From Kibdelosporangium banguiense (lineage in GTDB: Bacteria; Actinomycetota; Actinomycetes; Mycobacteriales; Pseudonocardiaceae): a stretch of DNA of 64,000 bases. Position 1 is the stretch's first letter; every line of letters starts with the position of its first letter. Position numbers and translations under genes: made by a program. Positions 50,973-58,940 of this stretch are shown here, piece after piece. The DNA lies in the NCBI RefSeq assembly GCF_017876405.1, contig NZ_JAGINW010000001.1, positions 8,631,203 to 8,695,202 on the forward strand, given 5' to 3'. The notes beneath the pieces were generated by a model. That model had not been told where the DNA came from. It worked only from the letters and a program-made list of their open reading frames with translations, and ran no database searches.

Positions 50973-52798
50973 TTCGCTGCCCCTGCCCGGCTCTCGTATC
51001 CACTTGCCTGCAGCTGGAACAGACGGGCGTAGGTCCCGCCCGCCTCGATGAGCTCGTGGTGGGTCCCGAGCTCGGCCACCCGGCCGTCGACGAGGACCGC
51101 GATCCGGTCGGCGTCACGGACCGAGCCGAGCCGGTGCGAAATCAGCACACTGGTCCGTCCGGCTCGGTGCGCGGTCAGCTCGGTGTGGATCGCGTGCTCG
51201 GCCTCGGCGTCCAAACCGGACGCGGGTTCGTCGAGGATCAGCAGGTCCCGCGCGTCACGCAGGAACGCCCGCGCGAGCGCGACCCGCTGCCACTGCCCGC
51301 CGGAGAGCAGCACCCCTGTCTCCGGGTTCGCCTTGTCCTCCTCGTCGATGAAGATCCGGGACAGCAACGTGCGGTAGCCGCGGGGCAGGCCGTCGAGCAG
51401 ATCGTGGATCCCGGCTCGTTTCGCGGCGAGCGCCACCGCGTCGCGCCGGTCATCGCCGAGGTCGTCGGCGCCGTCGACGTCACCGAGTTCGATGTTCTCC
51501 CGCGCGCTGAGCTCGTAACACATGAAGTCCTGGAACACCGCGCTGATCCGGCGGCGCAGCTCGGCCAGCGACAGGTCGCGCAGATCGACGCCGTCCCACA
51601 GCACCGCGCCACGCGTGGGGTCGTAGAACCGGCACAGGAGTTTGACGAGGGTGCTCTTGCCGGCGCCGTTGTGCCCGACCAGAGCCACTGACTGTCCAAA
51701 CGGGATGAACAGGTCGACGCCCTGCAGCACCCATGGATGGCTGTCGCTGTAACGGAACCACACGTCACGGAACTCGATACCGCGTTCGAGCGGCTCGACC
51801 GCGACCGGCTGCGCGGACTCGCCGAGATCGGGCTCCGCGCGGGTGACCGCGTGATAGTGGCCGAACAGCAGCAACGCGTTGTGCGCCGTGGCCAGTTTGT
51901 CGACGATCATGCCAAGCGCTGCCTGCACTCCGGCGACCGCGGCGACGAACACCACCACGTCTCCGATCGTCAGCCGGCCGTCGCGTGCGGCGAAGATCGC
52001 CCAGACCAGCCCGCCACCCGCGACCACCGCGCTGAGCACACCGAGCATGCCCTGCGCGGCGAACTCGCGCCGGTCCAACGCCCGGCGCTCGGCGTCGGCC
52101 GCACTGAGCTCGGTGAGCATGCGCCTGCGAAACAGCGGCCCGAGGCCGAACAGCCGTGCCTCCTTGGCCGCTTCCAGGCTGGTGAGCAGGTCGGCGTAGA
52201 AGAACTCGCGACGCTCGGCCGGGGTGATGCCCTGCATGACCTCCGCGCGGCGCCGACTCAGCCGTAGCTCGACGATCAGCGCCGGCCCGCCCGCGACCAC
52301 GGCGACCACCGCCATCAGCCAGTTCAACGTGGCCAGTGTGGCGAGAAAACCCAGCAGCGTGAGGGCCGACTGCGCGGCACCGAGCACACCGTCGACCACC
52401 GCGGACGGACCATTGCGGCTGTGCTGCTGCGCCATCCGCAACCGATCCTGGAACGCCGGGTCCTCCAGCCGGGCCAGACCGCCGAGCCGCCCGGTCGCGG
52501 TGTAGAGCCGGTCACGGGTGAGCAGCCCGATCCGTCGGCCGAGCTCGAGCTGCAGGTACTTCGCGGCCTGGGCGACCACGACCAGCAACACCCCGGACAC
52601 GGCCAGAGCACCGGCCAGGACAAGCAGTTCACCGGCCGCGGCAGGGCCGATCCGGTCGAGTACGAGCTTGGTCAGCCACGCGACCAGCACCGGAACGACT
52701 CCGCCCAGCACGGTGGCGGCCAGGTATCCGGCCAGCACCGCGGGTGCCGCGCGCCACGCGACCCCCAACGCCTCGACGGCGCCACGCCTTGTCGTCAC
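50969..52798 (-). CDS. ABC exporter (fused membrane and ATPase domains)
   Basis: A 609-residue half-transporter. Six transmembrane helices lie in residues ~1-320, and the nucleotide-binding domain at ~345-600 has Walker A VGHNGAGKSTLVKLLCRFY, signature LSGGQWQRVALARAFLRDAR, Walker B LLILDEPASGLDAEAEHAIH and the H-loop ISHRLGSVRDADR. There is no N-terminal C39 peptidase domain, so leader cleavage must be done by another protein, presumably the S26 peptidase encoded just downstream. It probably exports the six-cysteine peptide. It overlaps the MauD-like gene by 4 bp upstream. Confidence 0.93.
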   Translation of the reverse strand: MTTRRGAVEALGVAWRAAPAVLAGYLAATVLGGVVPVLVAWLTKLVLDRIGPAAAGELLVLAGALAVSGVLLVVVAQAAKYLQLELGRRIGLLTRDRLYTATGRLGGLARLEDPAFQDRLRMAQQHSRNGPSAVVDGVLGAAQSALTLLGFLATLATLNWLMAVVAVVAGGPALIVELRLSRRRAEVMQGITPAERREFFYADLLTSLEAAKEARLFGLGPLFRRRMLTELSAADAERRALDRREFAAQGMLGVLSAVVAGGGLVWAIFAARDGRLTIGDVVVFVAAVAGVQAALGMIVDKLATAHNALLLFGHYHAVTRAEPDLGESAQPVAVEPLERGIEFRDVWFRYSDSHPWVLQGVDLFIPFGQSVALVGHNGAGKSTLVKLLCRFYDPTRGAVLWDGVDLRDLSLAELRRRISAVFQDFMCYELSARENIELGDVDGADDLGDDRRDAVALAAKRAGIHDLLDGLPRGYRTLLSRIFIDEEDKANPETGVLLSGGQWQRVALARAFLRDARDLLILDEPASGLDAEAEHAIHTELTAHRAGRTSVLISHRLGSVRDADRIAVLVDGRVAELGTHHELIEAGGTYARLFQLQASGYESRAGAAK

Positions 52799-53325
52799 GT
52801 GGTGACGAGACTCGGCAGGGCCGCCAACTCGAACCCGCTGGCCACCACGACACCGTCCGCGCCGACCGTGGCCATCGCGGGCATTCCCTTGACCTGCAAC
52901 GCTTTCGCGAGCGGACCGTCCACCTGTTCGATGACCACGTCGGCGACCCCACGCAGTTTGGCGACGATGTCGCCGACGTCCTCGGGCGCGCCGACCGCCA
53001 CGCCGAGTACCCGCCCGTCGAACGCGTCGGCGTAACTGACGAAGCCGGGCAGCCGCTCCAGACAGGCGTGACAGGTCGGTGAGAAGAATCCGATCAGCAG
53101 CGGCCCGGTGTCCGGTGCGGCGGTGCCGTCCACTGTGGTGGCCCGCAGTCCGGGCAGTGGCGATCCGGCGGGCAGCATGAAGTCCGCGACGCTCTGGGTG
53201 CCTTCGAGTGCCTGGGTGAGCAGCCGGGCGTGCTCGCGCAGCCGCTGGATCACGCCGAGGGTGAGGATCAGGTCGATGATGACCAGCACGCCGACGAGGA
53301 TCACCGCGGCGACAAGGTAGGGCAT
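52795..53325 (-). CDS. MauD/TlpA-like membrane-anchored thioredoxin-fold protein
   Basis: A 176-residue protein with one N-terminal membrane helix (YLVAAVILVGVLVIIDLILT) and an extracytoplasmic thioredoxin fold. The redox motif is CHAC in LLIGFFSPTCHACLERLPGF, and the cis-Pro loop is QVKGMPAMATVG. MauD pairs with MauE in methylamine dehydrogenase maturation, where six disulfides are made in the small subunit. Here no mau enzyme genes are present, and the likely client is the six-cysteine peptide. It is coupled to the ABC gene by a 4-bp overlap, with a 7-bp gap to mauE. Confidence 0.9.
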   Translation of the reverse strand: MPYLVAAVILVGVLVIIDLILTLGVIQRLREHARLLTQALEGTQSVADFMLPAGSPLPGLRATTVDGTAAPDTGPLLIGFFSPTCHACLERLPGFVSYADAFDGRVLGVAVGAPEDVGDIVAKLRGVADVVIEQVDGPLAKALQVKGMPAMATVGADGVVVASGFELAALPSLVTT

Positions 53326-53332
53326 GCGACTC

Positions 53333-53902
53333 CTATCGAAGGTTCCCCGTCGGGCGCCGCGGTGAGGTGGTGCTGAACAAGGCGAGCAGATCGTCCAGCC
53401 GGATCACCAGCGTGGCGGCCAACAAACCGGCCACCACCGCCAGCACCACCCCGGGGACGGCGAATCCGCTCGAATCGCCCAGCGATCCCAGGACACACAG
53501 CGCGAGCAGGAACAGGTTGCGCACGACGTGCGCGAGTCCGAGTGGTGTGTCACGCGTGCCGAAACAGTGGCAGGGCGCGCGTTCACCACGCCGTAGCATG
53601 AGTCCGATTGCGACAGTGAAGATCAGCAGAAGCGCCCCGGCGCCAAGCAGTCCCAGCAGCAGCACGGTTCCGCCTTGACCGAGGACCGCGAGTACGGCGC
53701 CCACGGCACAAGCGGTGACGACAGCCGACTCGGCTGCCGTCACCGCGGCCGCAGCCCTGCCACGCCATCGGCGAGGAAGCAGGCTCAGCGGCCCCGCAGT
53801 GGCCACGAAGACCTCGAAACGGAGCCTGCTGCGCTTGTTCCACACGGCAGCCAGGAAAACCCCGGCCAGTGTGACGGCACAGGCGAGACTGACATGGTTC
53901 AT
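53333..53902 (-). CDS. MauE-family integral membrane protein
   Basis: A 189-residue protein with about four to five transmembrane helices. The MauE/DoxX-like signature Cys pair is in RGERAPCHCFGTRDTPLGLA. MauE is thought to pass electrons between the quinone pool or cytosol and an outer thioredoxin-like partner (MauD), much like DsbB or CcdA. It starts 7 bp after the peptide gene and is followed 7 bp later by the MauD-like gene, so the three are made together. Confidence 0.88.
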   Translation of the reverse strand: MNHVSLACAVTLAGVFLAAVWNKRSRLRFEVFVATAGPLSLLPRRWRGRAAAAVTAAESAVVTACAVGAVLAVLGQGGTVLLLGLLGAGALLLIFTVAIGLMLRRGERAPCHCFGTRDTPLGLAHVVRNLFLLALCVLGSLGDSSGFAVPGVVLAVVAGLLAATLVIRLDDLLALFSTTSPRRPTGNLR

Positions 53903-53909
53903 CTGCTGA

Positions 53910-54089
53910 TCAGCAGATCGACGAGCGACACTTGCTGCAGGAGCTCTCGTTCGTCAGGCGGTAGGAGTCGTAGCCGGCGATGCAGCCGCAGTAGATGCCC
54001 GTGCACCCCTGCGTGCCGGCCGAGGCGACCACCTTGGGCACCAGCCGGGTCAGCAGCCGATCGCCCAGGTTCCCCAGTTTTTTGAGCAC
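53910..54089 (-). CDS. Six-cysteine secreted peptide precursor (candidate RiPP or disulfide-rich peptide)
   Basis: A 59-residue precursor. Residues 1-24 form a basic amphipathic leader (VLKKLGNLGDRLLTRLVPKV, then VASA). Residues 25-59 form a Gly/Ser/Cys-rich core with Cys at 29, 34, 36, 51, 54 and 59 (spacing C-x4-C-x-C-x14-C-x2-C-x4-C). ASA before Gly25 fits a signal-peptidase cut. The leader lacks a real hydrophobic core, so it is not a normal Sec signal and probably addresses the ABC exporter. GTG 54089 has AAGGAGG four bases upstream; the ATG at 54122 gives 11 more residues without a good site. It is the first gene of the operon. Confidence 0.8.
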   Translation of the reverse strand: MLKKLGNLGDRLLTRLVPKVVASAGTQGCTGIYCGCIAGYDSYRLTNESSCSKCRSSIC

Positions 54090-54216
54090 TGGTCCTCCTT
54101 GTCGTCGATGGCCGAGAGGCACAAGGAATCATGTTCCGCGACCCCCCGGCCCCAGAGCGGAACGACAACCTACTTTTCGCCGATCCCGGCGGCGTGTCAA
54201 CGGCCGAAAGAGGCAC

Positions 54217-55644
54217 TCAGCCGGCGGCGGCGCCGAACCACCTGGACAGCCGGCCGAGCAGATCCTGCTGGTGCTCACCGATCCACGCCACGTGGCCGTC
54301 GGGCCGCAACAGCACCGCGGGCACGTCCAGCTCCTCGCTGACATCCACGACGTGATCGACTCGATCCGCCCAGCCCGCAACCGAAAGCCGGCCGGTCTGA
54401 TCCAGCAGCAGCCCGCGGCCGCCGCGCATCAGCTCGTAGAGACGCCCCTGCTTGAGCTCCACATCCCGCAGCCGCCGGCCGAGCAGTTCAGGCCCTTCGC
54501 CGAAGTCGTAACGGATCCCGACCGCGATGATCTGCTCGATCAGGTACCGGCGAACCTCCTCGAAGTCCATCAGCTGCGACACCAGCCGGCGCACGGCCTG
54601 CGGCCCTGGCTCGGTGGACATCAGCTCCATCTGCGCGCGGGTGTTGTCCAGCACGACGGCGGCCACAGGACGCCGTTCGGTGTGGTAGCTGTCCAGCAAC
54701 CCTTCCGGTGCCCAGCCGTTGACCTCGGCGGCCAGTTTCCACCCCAGGTTGAACGCGTCCTGGACACCGAGGTTGAGGCCCTGCCCACCGGCGGGCGGGT
54801 GGACGTGTGCCGCGTCGCCGGCCAGCAACACCCGGCCACTGCGGTACTGCTCGGCCAGCCGGGTGGCGTCGCCGAAACGCGAGAGCCAGCGCGGTGAGTG
54901 CACGCCGAAGTCGGTGCCGGCGGTCGCCCGCAGCTGCTGCTTGACCTCCTCGAAGGTCGGTGGGACCGCGCGGTCCTCGGTCACGCCCTCGGCAGGCACG
55001 ACAACGCGGTACACCCCGTTGCCCAGGGGCATGGCGCCGAACCGAAGCTGGGTCTTGCGGATTTCGGCCACCACCGCCATCAGCTCCTCCGGCGGTACGG
55101 CGACCTCCATTTCGCCCAGCAGCGTCTCGGCTTTGCTTGGCTCACCGGGGAAGTCGATGCCGAGCAGTTTGCGGACCGTGCTGCGGCCGCCGTCGCAACC
55201 GACGAGGTAGCGCGAGCGAAGCTGCGTGCCGTCGGCCAGTTCGACGGTCACTCCGTCATCGTCCTGGCTGAGCCCGACCAGCTCACAGCCACGCCTGATC
55301 TCGACACCGACCTCGAGGGCGTGCTCGGTCAGCAGGCGGTCGGTGGTGGGCTGCGGGATGCTCAAAACGTAGGGATGTGCGGTGTCCAGCCGCTCCGGCG
55401 TCGGCTTGGCGATGCCGGCGAAGAAACTACCGACCGGGTGCTGCTGGCCCACCGCGAGGAACCGTTCCAGCAGGCCACGCTGGTCCAGTACCTCGATGGT
55501 GCGCGCGTGCATGCCGAGCGCGCGGACGACCTTGGTCGGCTCGGTGTCCTTCTCCAGCACGAGCGCGTGCACGCCCTGCAATCGCAATTCGCTGGCCAGC
55601 ATCAAGCCGGTCGGTCCACAACCGGCAACGATCACGTCTATCAC
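54217..55644 (-). CDS. rox: Rifampicin monooxygenase
   Basis: A 475-residue class A FAD monooxygenase that hydroxylates the rifamycin naphthoquinone and so inactivates the drug. It has the FAD motif IDVIVAGCGPTGLMLASELR, the DG motif LVGCDGGRSTVRKLLGIDFP, the GD motif LLAGDAAHVHPPAGGQGLNL, and Rox-typical DTAHPYVLSIPQPTTDRLL and WADRVDHVVDVSEELDVPAV. I recognise it as Rox rather than a general hydroxylase from these long shared blocks. The start GTG 55644 fits the family. A 19-bp rifamycin-associated element lies 57 bp upstream of the start, which supports both identity and induction by rifamycins. Confidence 0.92.
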   Translation of the reverse strand: MIDVIVAGCGPTGLMLASELRLQGVHALVLEKDTEPTKVVRALGMHARTIEVLDQRGLLERFLAVGQQHPVGSFFAGIAKPTPERLDTAHPYVLSIPQPTTDRLLTEHALEVGVEIRRGCELVGLSQDDDGVTVELADGTQLRSRYLVGCDGGRSTVRKLLGIDFPGEPSKAETLLGEMEVAVPPEELMAVVAEIRKTQLRFGAMPLGNGVYRVVVPAEGVTEDRAVPPTFEEVKQQLRATAGTDFGVHSPRWLSRFGDATRLAEQYRSGRVLLAGDAAHVHPPAGGQGLNLGVQDAFNLGWKLAAEVNGWAPEGLLDSYHTERRPVAAVVLDNTRAQMELMSTEPGPQAVRRLVSQLMDFEEVRRYLIEQIIAVGIRYDFGEGPELLGRRLRDVELKQGRLYELMRGGRGLLLDQTGRLSVAGWADRVDHVVDVSEELDVPAVLLRPDGHVAWIGEHQQDLLGRLSRWFGAAAG

Positions 55645-55700
55645 GAAACCCCCGCTTCGGCACTGTTCTGGCTTAGGCGGGTGAGTGTGCAGCACAACCC

Positions 55701-55719
55701 GGGTCTTGCCGCAAGACCC
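55701..55719. promoter_or_regulatory. Rifamycin-associated element (RAE)
   Basis: GGGTCTTGCCGCAAGACCC, a 19-bp dyad with 9-bp perfect arms. It is very close to the RAE (GGGGCTTGCGGCAAGGCCC) known upstream of rifamycin-inducible rox, rph and helR genes in actinomycetes. It lies 57 bp before the rox start, with a TATA-like stretch at about 55729-55735 further upstream. Confidence 0.9.
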
Positions 55720-55770
55720 CAGGTGCGCTATACGTTAGAAGAGGCAAGGAACGAGGTTCCTTGCCTTTGC

Positions 55771-56832
55771 TCATTTTTGTCCATTGCGGACGGACGGGTC
55801 GGCGTTCGAGACCGTGCCCAGCACAATCCCTTCAGGGGTCATGAATGTCACGTCGATGTTCGAGAAACTGTTCCGGGTGGCGGCGTCGAGGGTGTCGGCC
55901 TGGTCGGGAGACATGAAATCCTTGAACACCGCCTGAACATCGCGGCCCTCCGGAACCTGGATCCACAGTTCTCCCGGCTGGCCGCCGAAACGTGCGGAGG
56001 TATCGGCCAACGCGGCCCATAGCCCGTCTTGGCCGCCGCCCAGGACCGCGACGTCCCGCTGCCCCAGCGGCTCTCGGACGTTGCCTTCCAGGAGCATGTC
56101 GCTGCGGATCTGGCCGGACTCGTCCCGGTCCTGGTAAGGGATCGAGTGATCGTTGTAGAACTGCACGGCCGCCCCGACGCCCGGTTCGCCGATGATGACC
56201 CTGTTGGTGCCGGCGGGAGCCAGTCCGACGGCCAGATCAGCAACAGCCGGGCTGATCTGCGATTGCTGGGTCAGCTGGTCGGCGAGCTGGGCTCGCGCGT
56301 CGGCTGTCATCGGCGACGGAGTCCCCGGGCCGGACCCGGCTGGGTTCCACTGGTCGTCGCCGACGTGCAGATCCCAGGTGCGGGCCGGGCTTTGGCTCCA
56401 CGAAGACTCGGACTGACTGGGCACCGGCCCAGCCGGCGGTGCCGTGTAGTTCGCCAGCTGCAGGTGCGCGCTGTCCTCCGGAACACGTTGAGGCGACCGG
56501 GTCGGCTCGACCGTCGTTTCCGCGGCGGGCTGGCCGCCGAAGGTCGCCGCGGTCGTGCTTTCCCTTTGTTCCAACGTGTTCGCGTTGCTCTGGACACCGG
56601 TTCCGGTCGCCTGCATCGCGTTGATACCCGACTGCAGAGCGCGGGCCCCGGCTGTGACGAACTGCTCCATCAACGAAGTGAACGACTGGCCGACCTCGCC
56701 GAGCGCATCACCGGGCATCTTGGTGTGCGCTGCGTCCGTTATCGCCTGCATCTCGTCTGCGAGCGTGTTCAGTTGCCGGGCGTGTGCGGTCAACGCGTCC
56801 GGGACGACTGCGTATCCCTCGCTGGGCGTCAT
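55771..56832 (-). CDS. Type VII secretion-type protein with EspC/WXG-like N-terminus and unknown C-terminal domain
   Basis: A 353-residue protein. Residues ~8-95 form a two-helix hairpin like EspC/DUF2580 ESX substrates (YAVVPDALTAHARQLNTLAD, then LMEQFVTAGARALQSGINAM). A Pro/Ser/Gln-rich linker spans ~100-175. A compact C-terminal domain follows (~190-353) with TNRVIIGEPGVGAAVQFYND and GQPGELWIQVPEGRDVQAVF. This head-linker-tail design is that of ESX-secreted polymorphic effectors. The tail matches no toxin I know, and no small immunity gene or ESX machinery is adjacent. It lies upstream of rox on the same strand. Confidence 0.7.
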   Translation of the reverse strand: MTPSEGYAVVPDALTAHARQLNTLADEMQAITDAAHTKMPGDALGEVGQSFTSLMEQFVTAGARALQSGINAMQATGTGVQSNANTLEQRESTTAATFGGQPAAETTVEPTRSPQRVPEDSAHLQLANYTAPPAGPVPSQSESSWSQSPARTWDLHVGDDQWNPAGSGPGTPSPMTADARAQLADQLTQQSQISPAVADLAVGLAPAGTNRVIIGEPGVGAAVQFYNDHSIPYQDRDESGQIRSDMLLEGNVREPLGQRDVAVLGGGQDGLWAALADTSARFGGQPGELWIQVPEGRDVQAVFKDFMSPDQADTLDAATRNSFSNIDVTFMTPEGIVLGTVSNADPSVRNGQK

Positions 56833-56964
56833 TCCATCACGTTATGGGCCGGCACCTGCCGGACGGGAGGGCTGAACAGACGTCATGACAGCCAGGGTTG
56901 ACCTCAAGCATTGTTGAGGTTGCAGGCTCGGGGAAGGACACGATCACAACCTTCAGGAGAGCTG

Positions 56965-57912
56965 ATGCACGCCGTTGTTCTGCACACGTTCGGGCCCGCG
57001 GAGAATCTGCGGTACGAGACCGTCGAGGATCCCGTCCCCGGGCCGGGGCAGGTACGTATCGCGGTGAAAGCGGCGGGTGTGCACCACATCGAGACCGTGA
57101 TGCGGGCAGGTGGCGACGGTGGCATGGCGCCGCCGTTGCCGGAACTGCCGGCGATCTTCGGCGGTGAGGTCGCGGGAGTCGTCGACGCCGTGGGGTCTGA
57201 TGTGGACGCCTCGTGGGTTGGCCGTGATGTCGTGACGCGTTTTGGCACGCCTGGCGGGTACGCGGAGCTGGCGGTCGCGGACGTGGGCTCGGTGCGGGTC
57301 ATCCCGGACGGACTGGATCACCAGGCGGCGGTCGCGATGGTCGTCACCGGGTTCACCGCGTTGGCACTGCTCCACGTCGCCGAGTTGACGCCCGAGGACG
57401 TCGTGCTGGTGACCTCGGCAGCGGGCGGTATCGGCCGTCTGGTCGTGCAGTACGCACGGAACCTGGGTGCGACAGTGATCGGTGCGGCTGGCGGGCCCGC
57501 GAAGGTACAAGCGGTGCGTGAGCTGGGCGCGGACATCGCGGTGGACTACAACGAGCCAGGCTGGGCGAAGACGCTCGAGGGCGTCACGGTTGTGCTCGAC
57601 GGGGTGGGTGGCGACAAGGCGCAGGCCGCGTACGACCGGATCGTGCCGGGTGGACGGTTTGTCAGCATCGGCAACGCGTCGCGGCAGGAGTTCACGCCCG
57701 ACGCGTCGCGCGATGTCACCGTCACCAACGCCTTGCTGATGATGATCGAAGGCCTGCCGGACGCGCCGGACTTCGAAGGCCAAGCCCTGGCTGCGGCGGC
57801 CGAGGGGACGCTTGTGCCGACGGTGCAGGCGTTTCCGCTGTCGCAGGCCGCGGCCGCGCACGCCGCGCTGGCGAGCAGGGCGACGACCGGCAAAGTGGTG
57901 CTGGTCCCCTAG
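56965..57912 (+). CDS. Medium-chain quinone oxidoreductase (MDR, QOR-like)
   Basis: A 315-residue NADPH-dependent zinc-free medium-chain reductase. It starts MHAVVLHTFGPAENLRYETV, the nucleotide site is VTSAAGGIGRLVVQYARNLG, and the end KVVLVP is typical. It lacks the catalytic Cys/His zinc ligands. It probably reduces quinones or enones. CAGGAGA precedes the ATG. The stop overlaps the stop of the convergent isoamylase-early-set gene by 3 bp. Confidence 0.92.
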   Translation: MHAVVLHTFGPAENLRYETVEDPVPGPGQVRIAVKAAGVHHIETVMRAGGDGGMAPPLPELPAIFGGEVAGVVDAVGSDVDASWVGRDVVTRFGTPGGYAELAVADVGSVRVIPDGLDHQAAVAMVVTGFTALALLHVAELTPEDVVLVTSAAGGIGRLVVQYARNLGATVIGAAGGPAKVQAVRELGADIAVDYNEPGWAKTLEGVTVVLDGVGGDKAQAAYDRIVPGGRFVSIGNASRQEFTPDASRDVTVTNALLMMIEGLPDAPDFEGQALAAAAEGTLVPTVQAFPLSQAAAAHAALASRATTGKVVLVP

Positions 57913-58202
57913 TTTCGCAGTCCTGGCTCAACGACGATCACGCTGTTGACGCCGTCGGTTGCCGCGTCCGGGTCGCCGAACCAGTAGCCGCCGTCGCCCA
58001 GGTACCGGAAACGAGTCTCGGTACCGGGCGCGGCGGTCCAGGACACCGAGCGGGTGCCGTTGGACCGCTTGCCCAGCACGTGCGTTCCCGGTGTCCAGTC
58101 GTTGAAGCAGCCCACGACACTCACTGGGCCTTCGTGCACGTCCGCGGGCAATACCCACGTCACGGTGACCATGCCGTTCTTCTGCGACCGCGTCTTGATC
58201 AT
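57909..58202 (-). CDS. Isoamylase early-set (CBM48-like) domain protein
   Basis: A 97-residue single immunoglobulin-like domain: VTVTWVLPADVHEGPVSVVG, CFNDWTPGTHVLGKRSNGTR and the glycan-binding style end TRFRYLGDGGYWFGDPDA. Such stand-alone domains occur in actinobacteria without enzyme partners and may bind starch-like glucans or regulate. The start MIKTRSQKNG at 58202 is preferred over an earlier start. No glycan enzymes are nearby. Confidence 0.85.
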   Translation of the reverse strand: MIKTRSQKNGMVTVTWVLPADVHEGPVSVVGCFNDWTPGTHVLGKRSNGTRSVSWTAAPGTETRFRYLGDGGYWFGDPDAATDGVNSVIVVEPGLRN

Positions 58203-58315
58203 GGCTACCAGCCAAACACACACCCGCTTTACCCGATCGGGTCACATGCGTGCTCACACACCGTGCACCCGCTTACTTCAAGGTATGTACCCAGTGGGTT
58301 TCTATGCTCGAAGGC

Positions 58316-58936
58316 ATGCGCGTGGAGATCTGGAGTGACGTCATCTGCCCCTGGTGCTACATCGGCAAAACGCGGTTCGAGGCCGCGCTGGCCGATTTCG
58401 AGCACCGCGACGAGGTCGAGGTCGTCTACCGCTCGTTCGAACTGGATCCCAGCCGCGACACCATCGAGTCCGTCGCTGACATGCTGACCTCCCGCTACGG
58501 CCCCCAAGCCGCCGAGATGGAACAGCGCGTCGCCGAGATGGCCCGCGCCGAAGGCCTCGGCTACCGCACCGACCGCGAAGTCGGCAACACATTCGACGTG
58601 CACCGCGTACTGCACCTCGCACGCGCCCACGGCCTCGAGCACGAACTGATGACCGCCCTGTTCCACGCCAACTTCGCCGAGGCCCGCTCCCTGTTCACCG
58701 GCGACACACTCCTGGACGTCGCGGTCACCGTCGGCCTGGAGAAAGCCGACATCCAACGAGTCCTCGACGACCCGGCCGCCTACGCCGACGACGTCCGCCA
58801 GGAGGAACGCGACGCCGCCGAACTCGGCGCCCGAGCCGTGCCCTTCTTCGTCCTGGGCCGCCGCGTCGGCGTGTCCGGCGGCCAGCCCACCGAGGTGTTC
58901 GCCCAGGCCCTCCGCCAGGCCTGGGACGCCGACTAG
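58316..58936 (+). CDS. FrnE-like DsbA-family oxidoreductase
   Basis: A 206-residue cytosolic thioredoxin-fold protein with a helical insertion. The redox motif is CPWC in VEIWSDVICPWCYIGKTRFE, and the cis-Pro loop is RAVPFFVLGRRVGVSGGQPT. FrnE-type proteins act as disulfide isomerases or glutathione-transferase-like enzymes. The ATG at 58316 has GAAGG just upstream; ATG 58304 is possible. Its C-terminus lies 4 bp from the end of the convergent XRE gene. Confidence 0.9.
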   Translation: MRVEIWSDVICPWCYIGKTRFEAALADFEHRDEVEVVYRSFELDPSRDTIESVADMLTSRYGPQAAEMEQRVAEMARAEGLGYRTDREVGNTFDVHRVLHLARAHGLEHELMTALFHANFAEARSLFTGDTLLDVAVTVGLEKADIQRVLDDPAAYADDVRQEERDAAELGARAVPFFVLGRRVGVSGGQPTEVFAQALRQAWDAD

Positions 58937-58940
58937 CGTC

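Noticed and set aside
50496..54089. Methylamine utilisation (mau) locus
   Set aside because: Only MauE- and MauD-like proteins are present. There are no mauA/mauB dehydrogenase subunits or mauG, and the partner genes are an ABC exporter, a signal peptidase and a Cys-rich peptide.
53899..54216. Longer minus-strand frame across the peptide gene
   Set aside because: It is in another frame, its residues are low-complexity, and it would overlap the mauE start. The 59-residue frame has the ribosome binding site, leader and Cys pattern.
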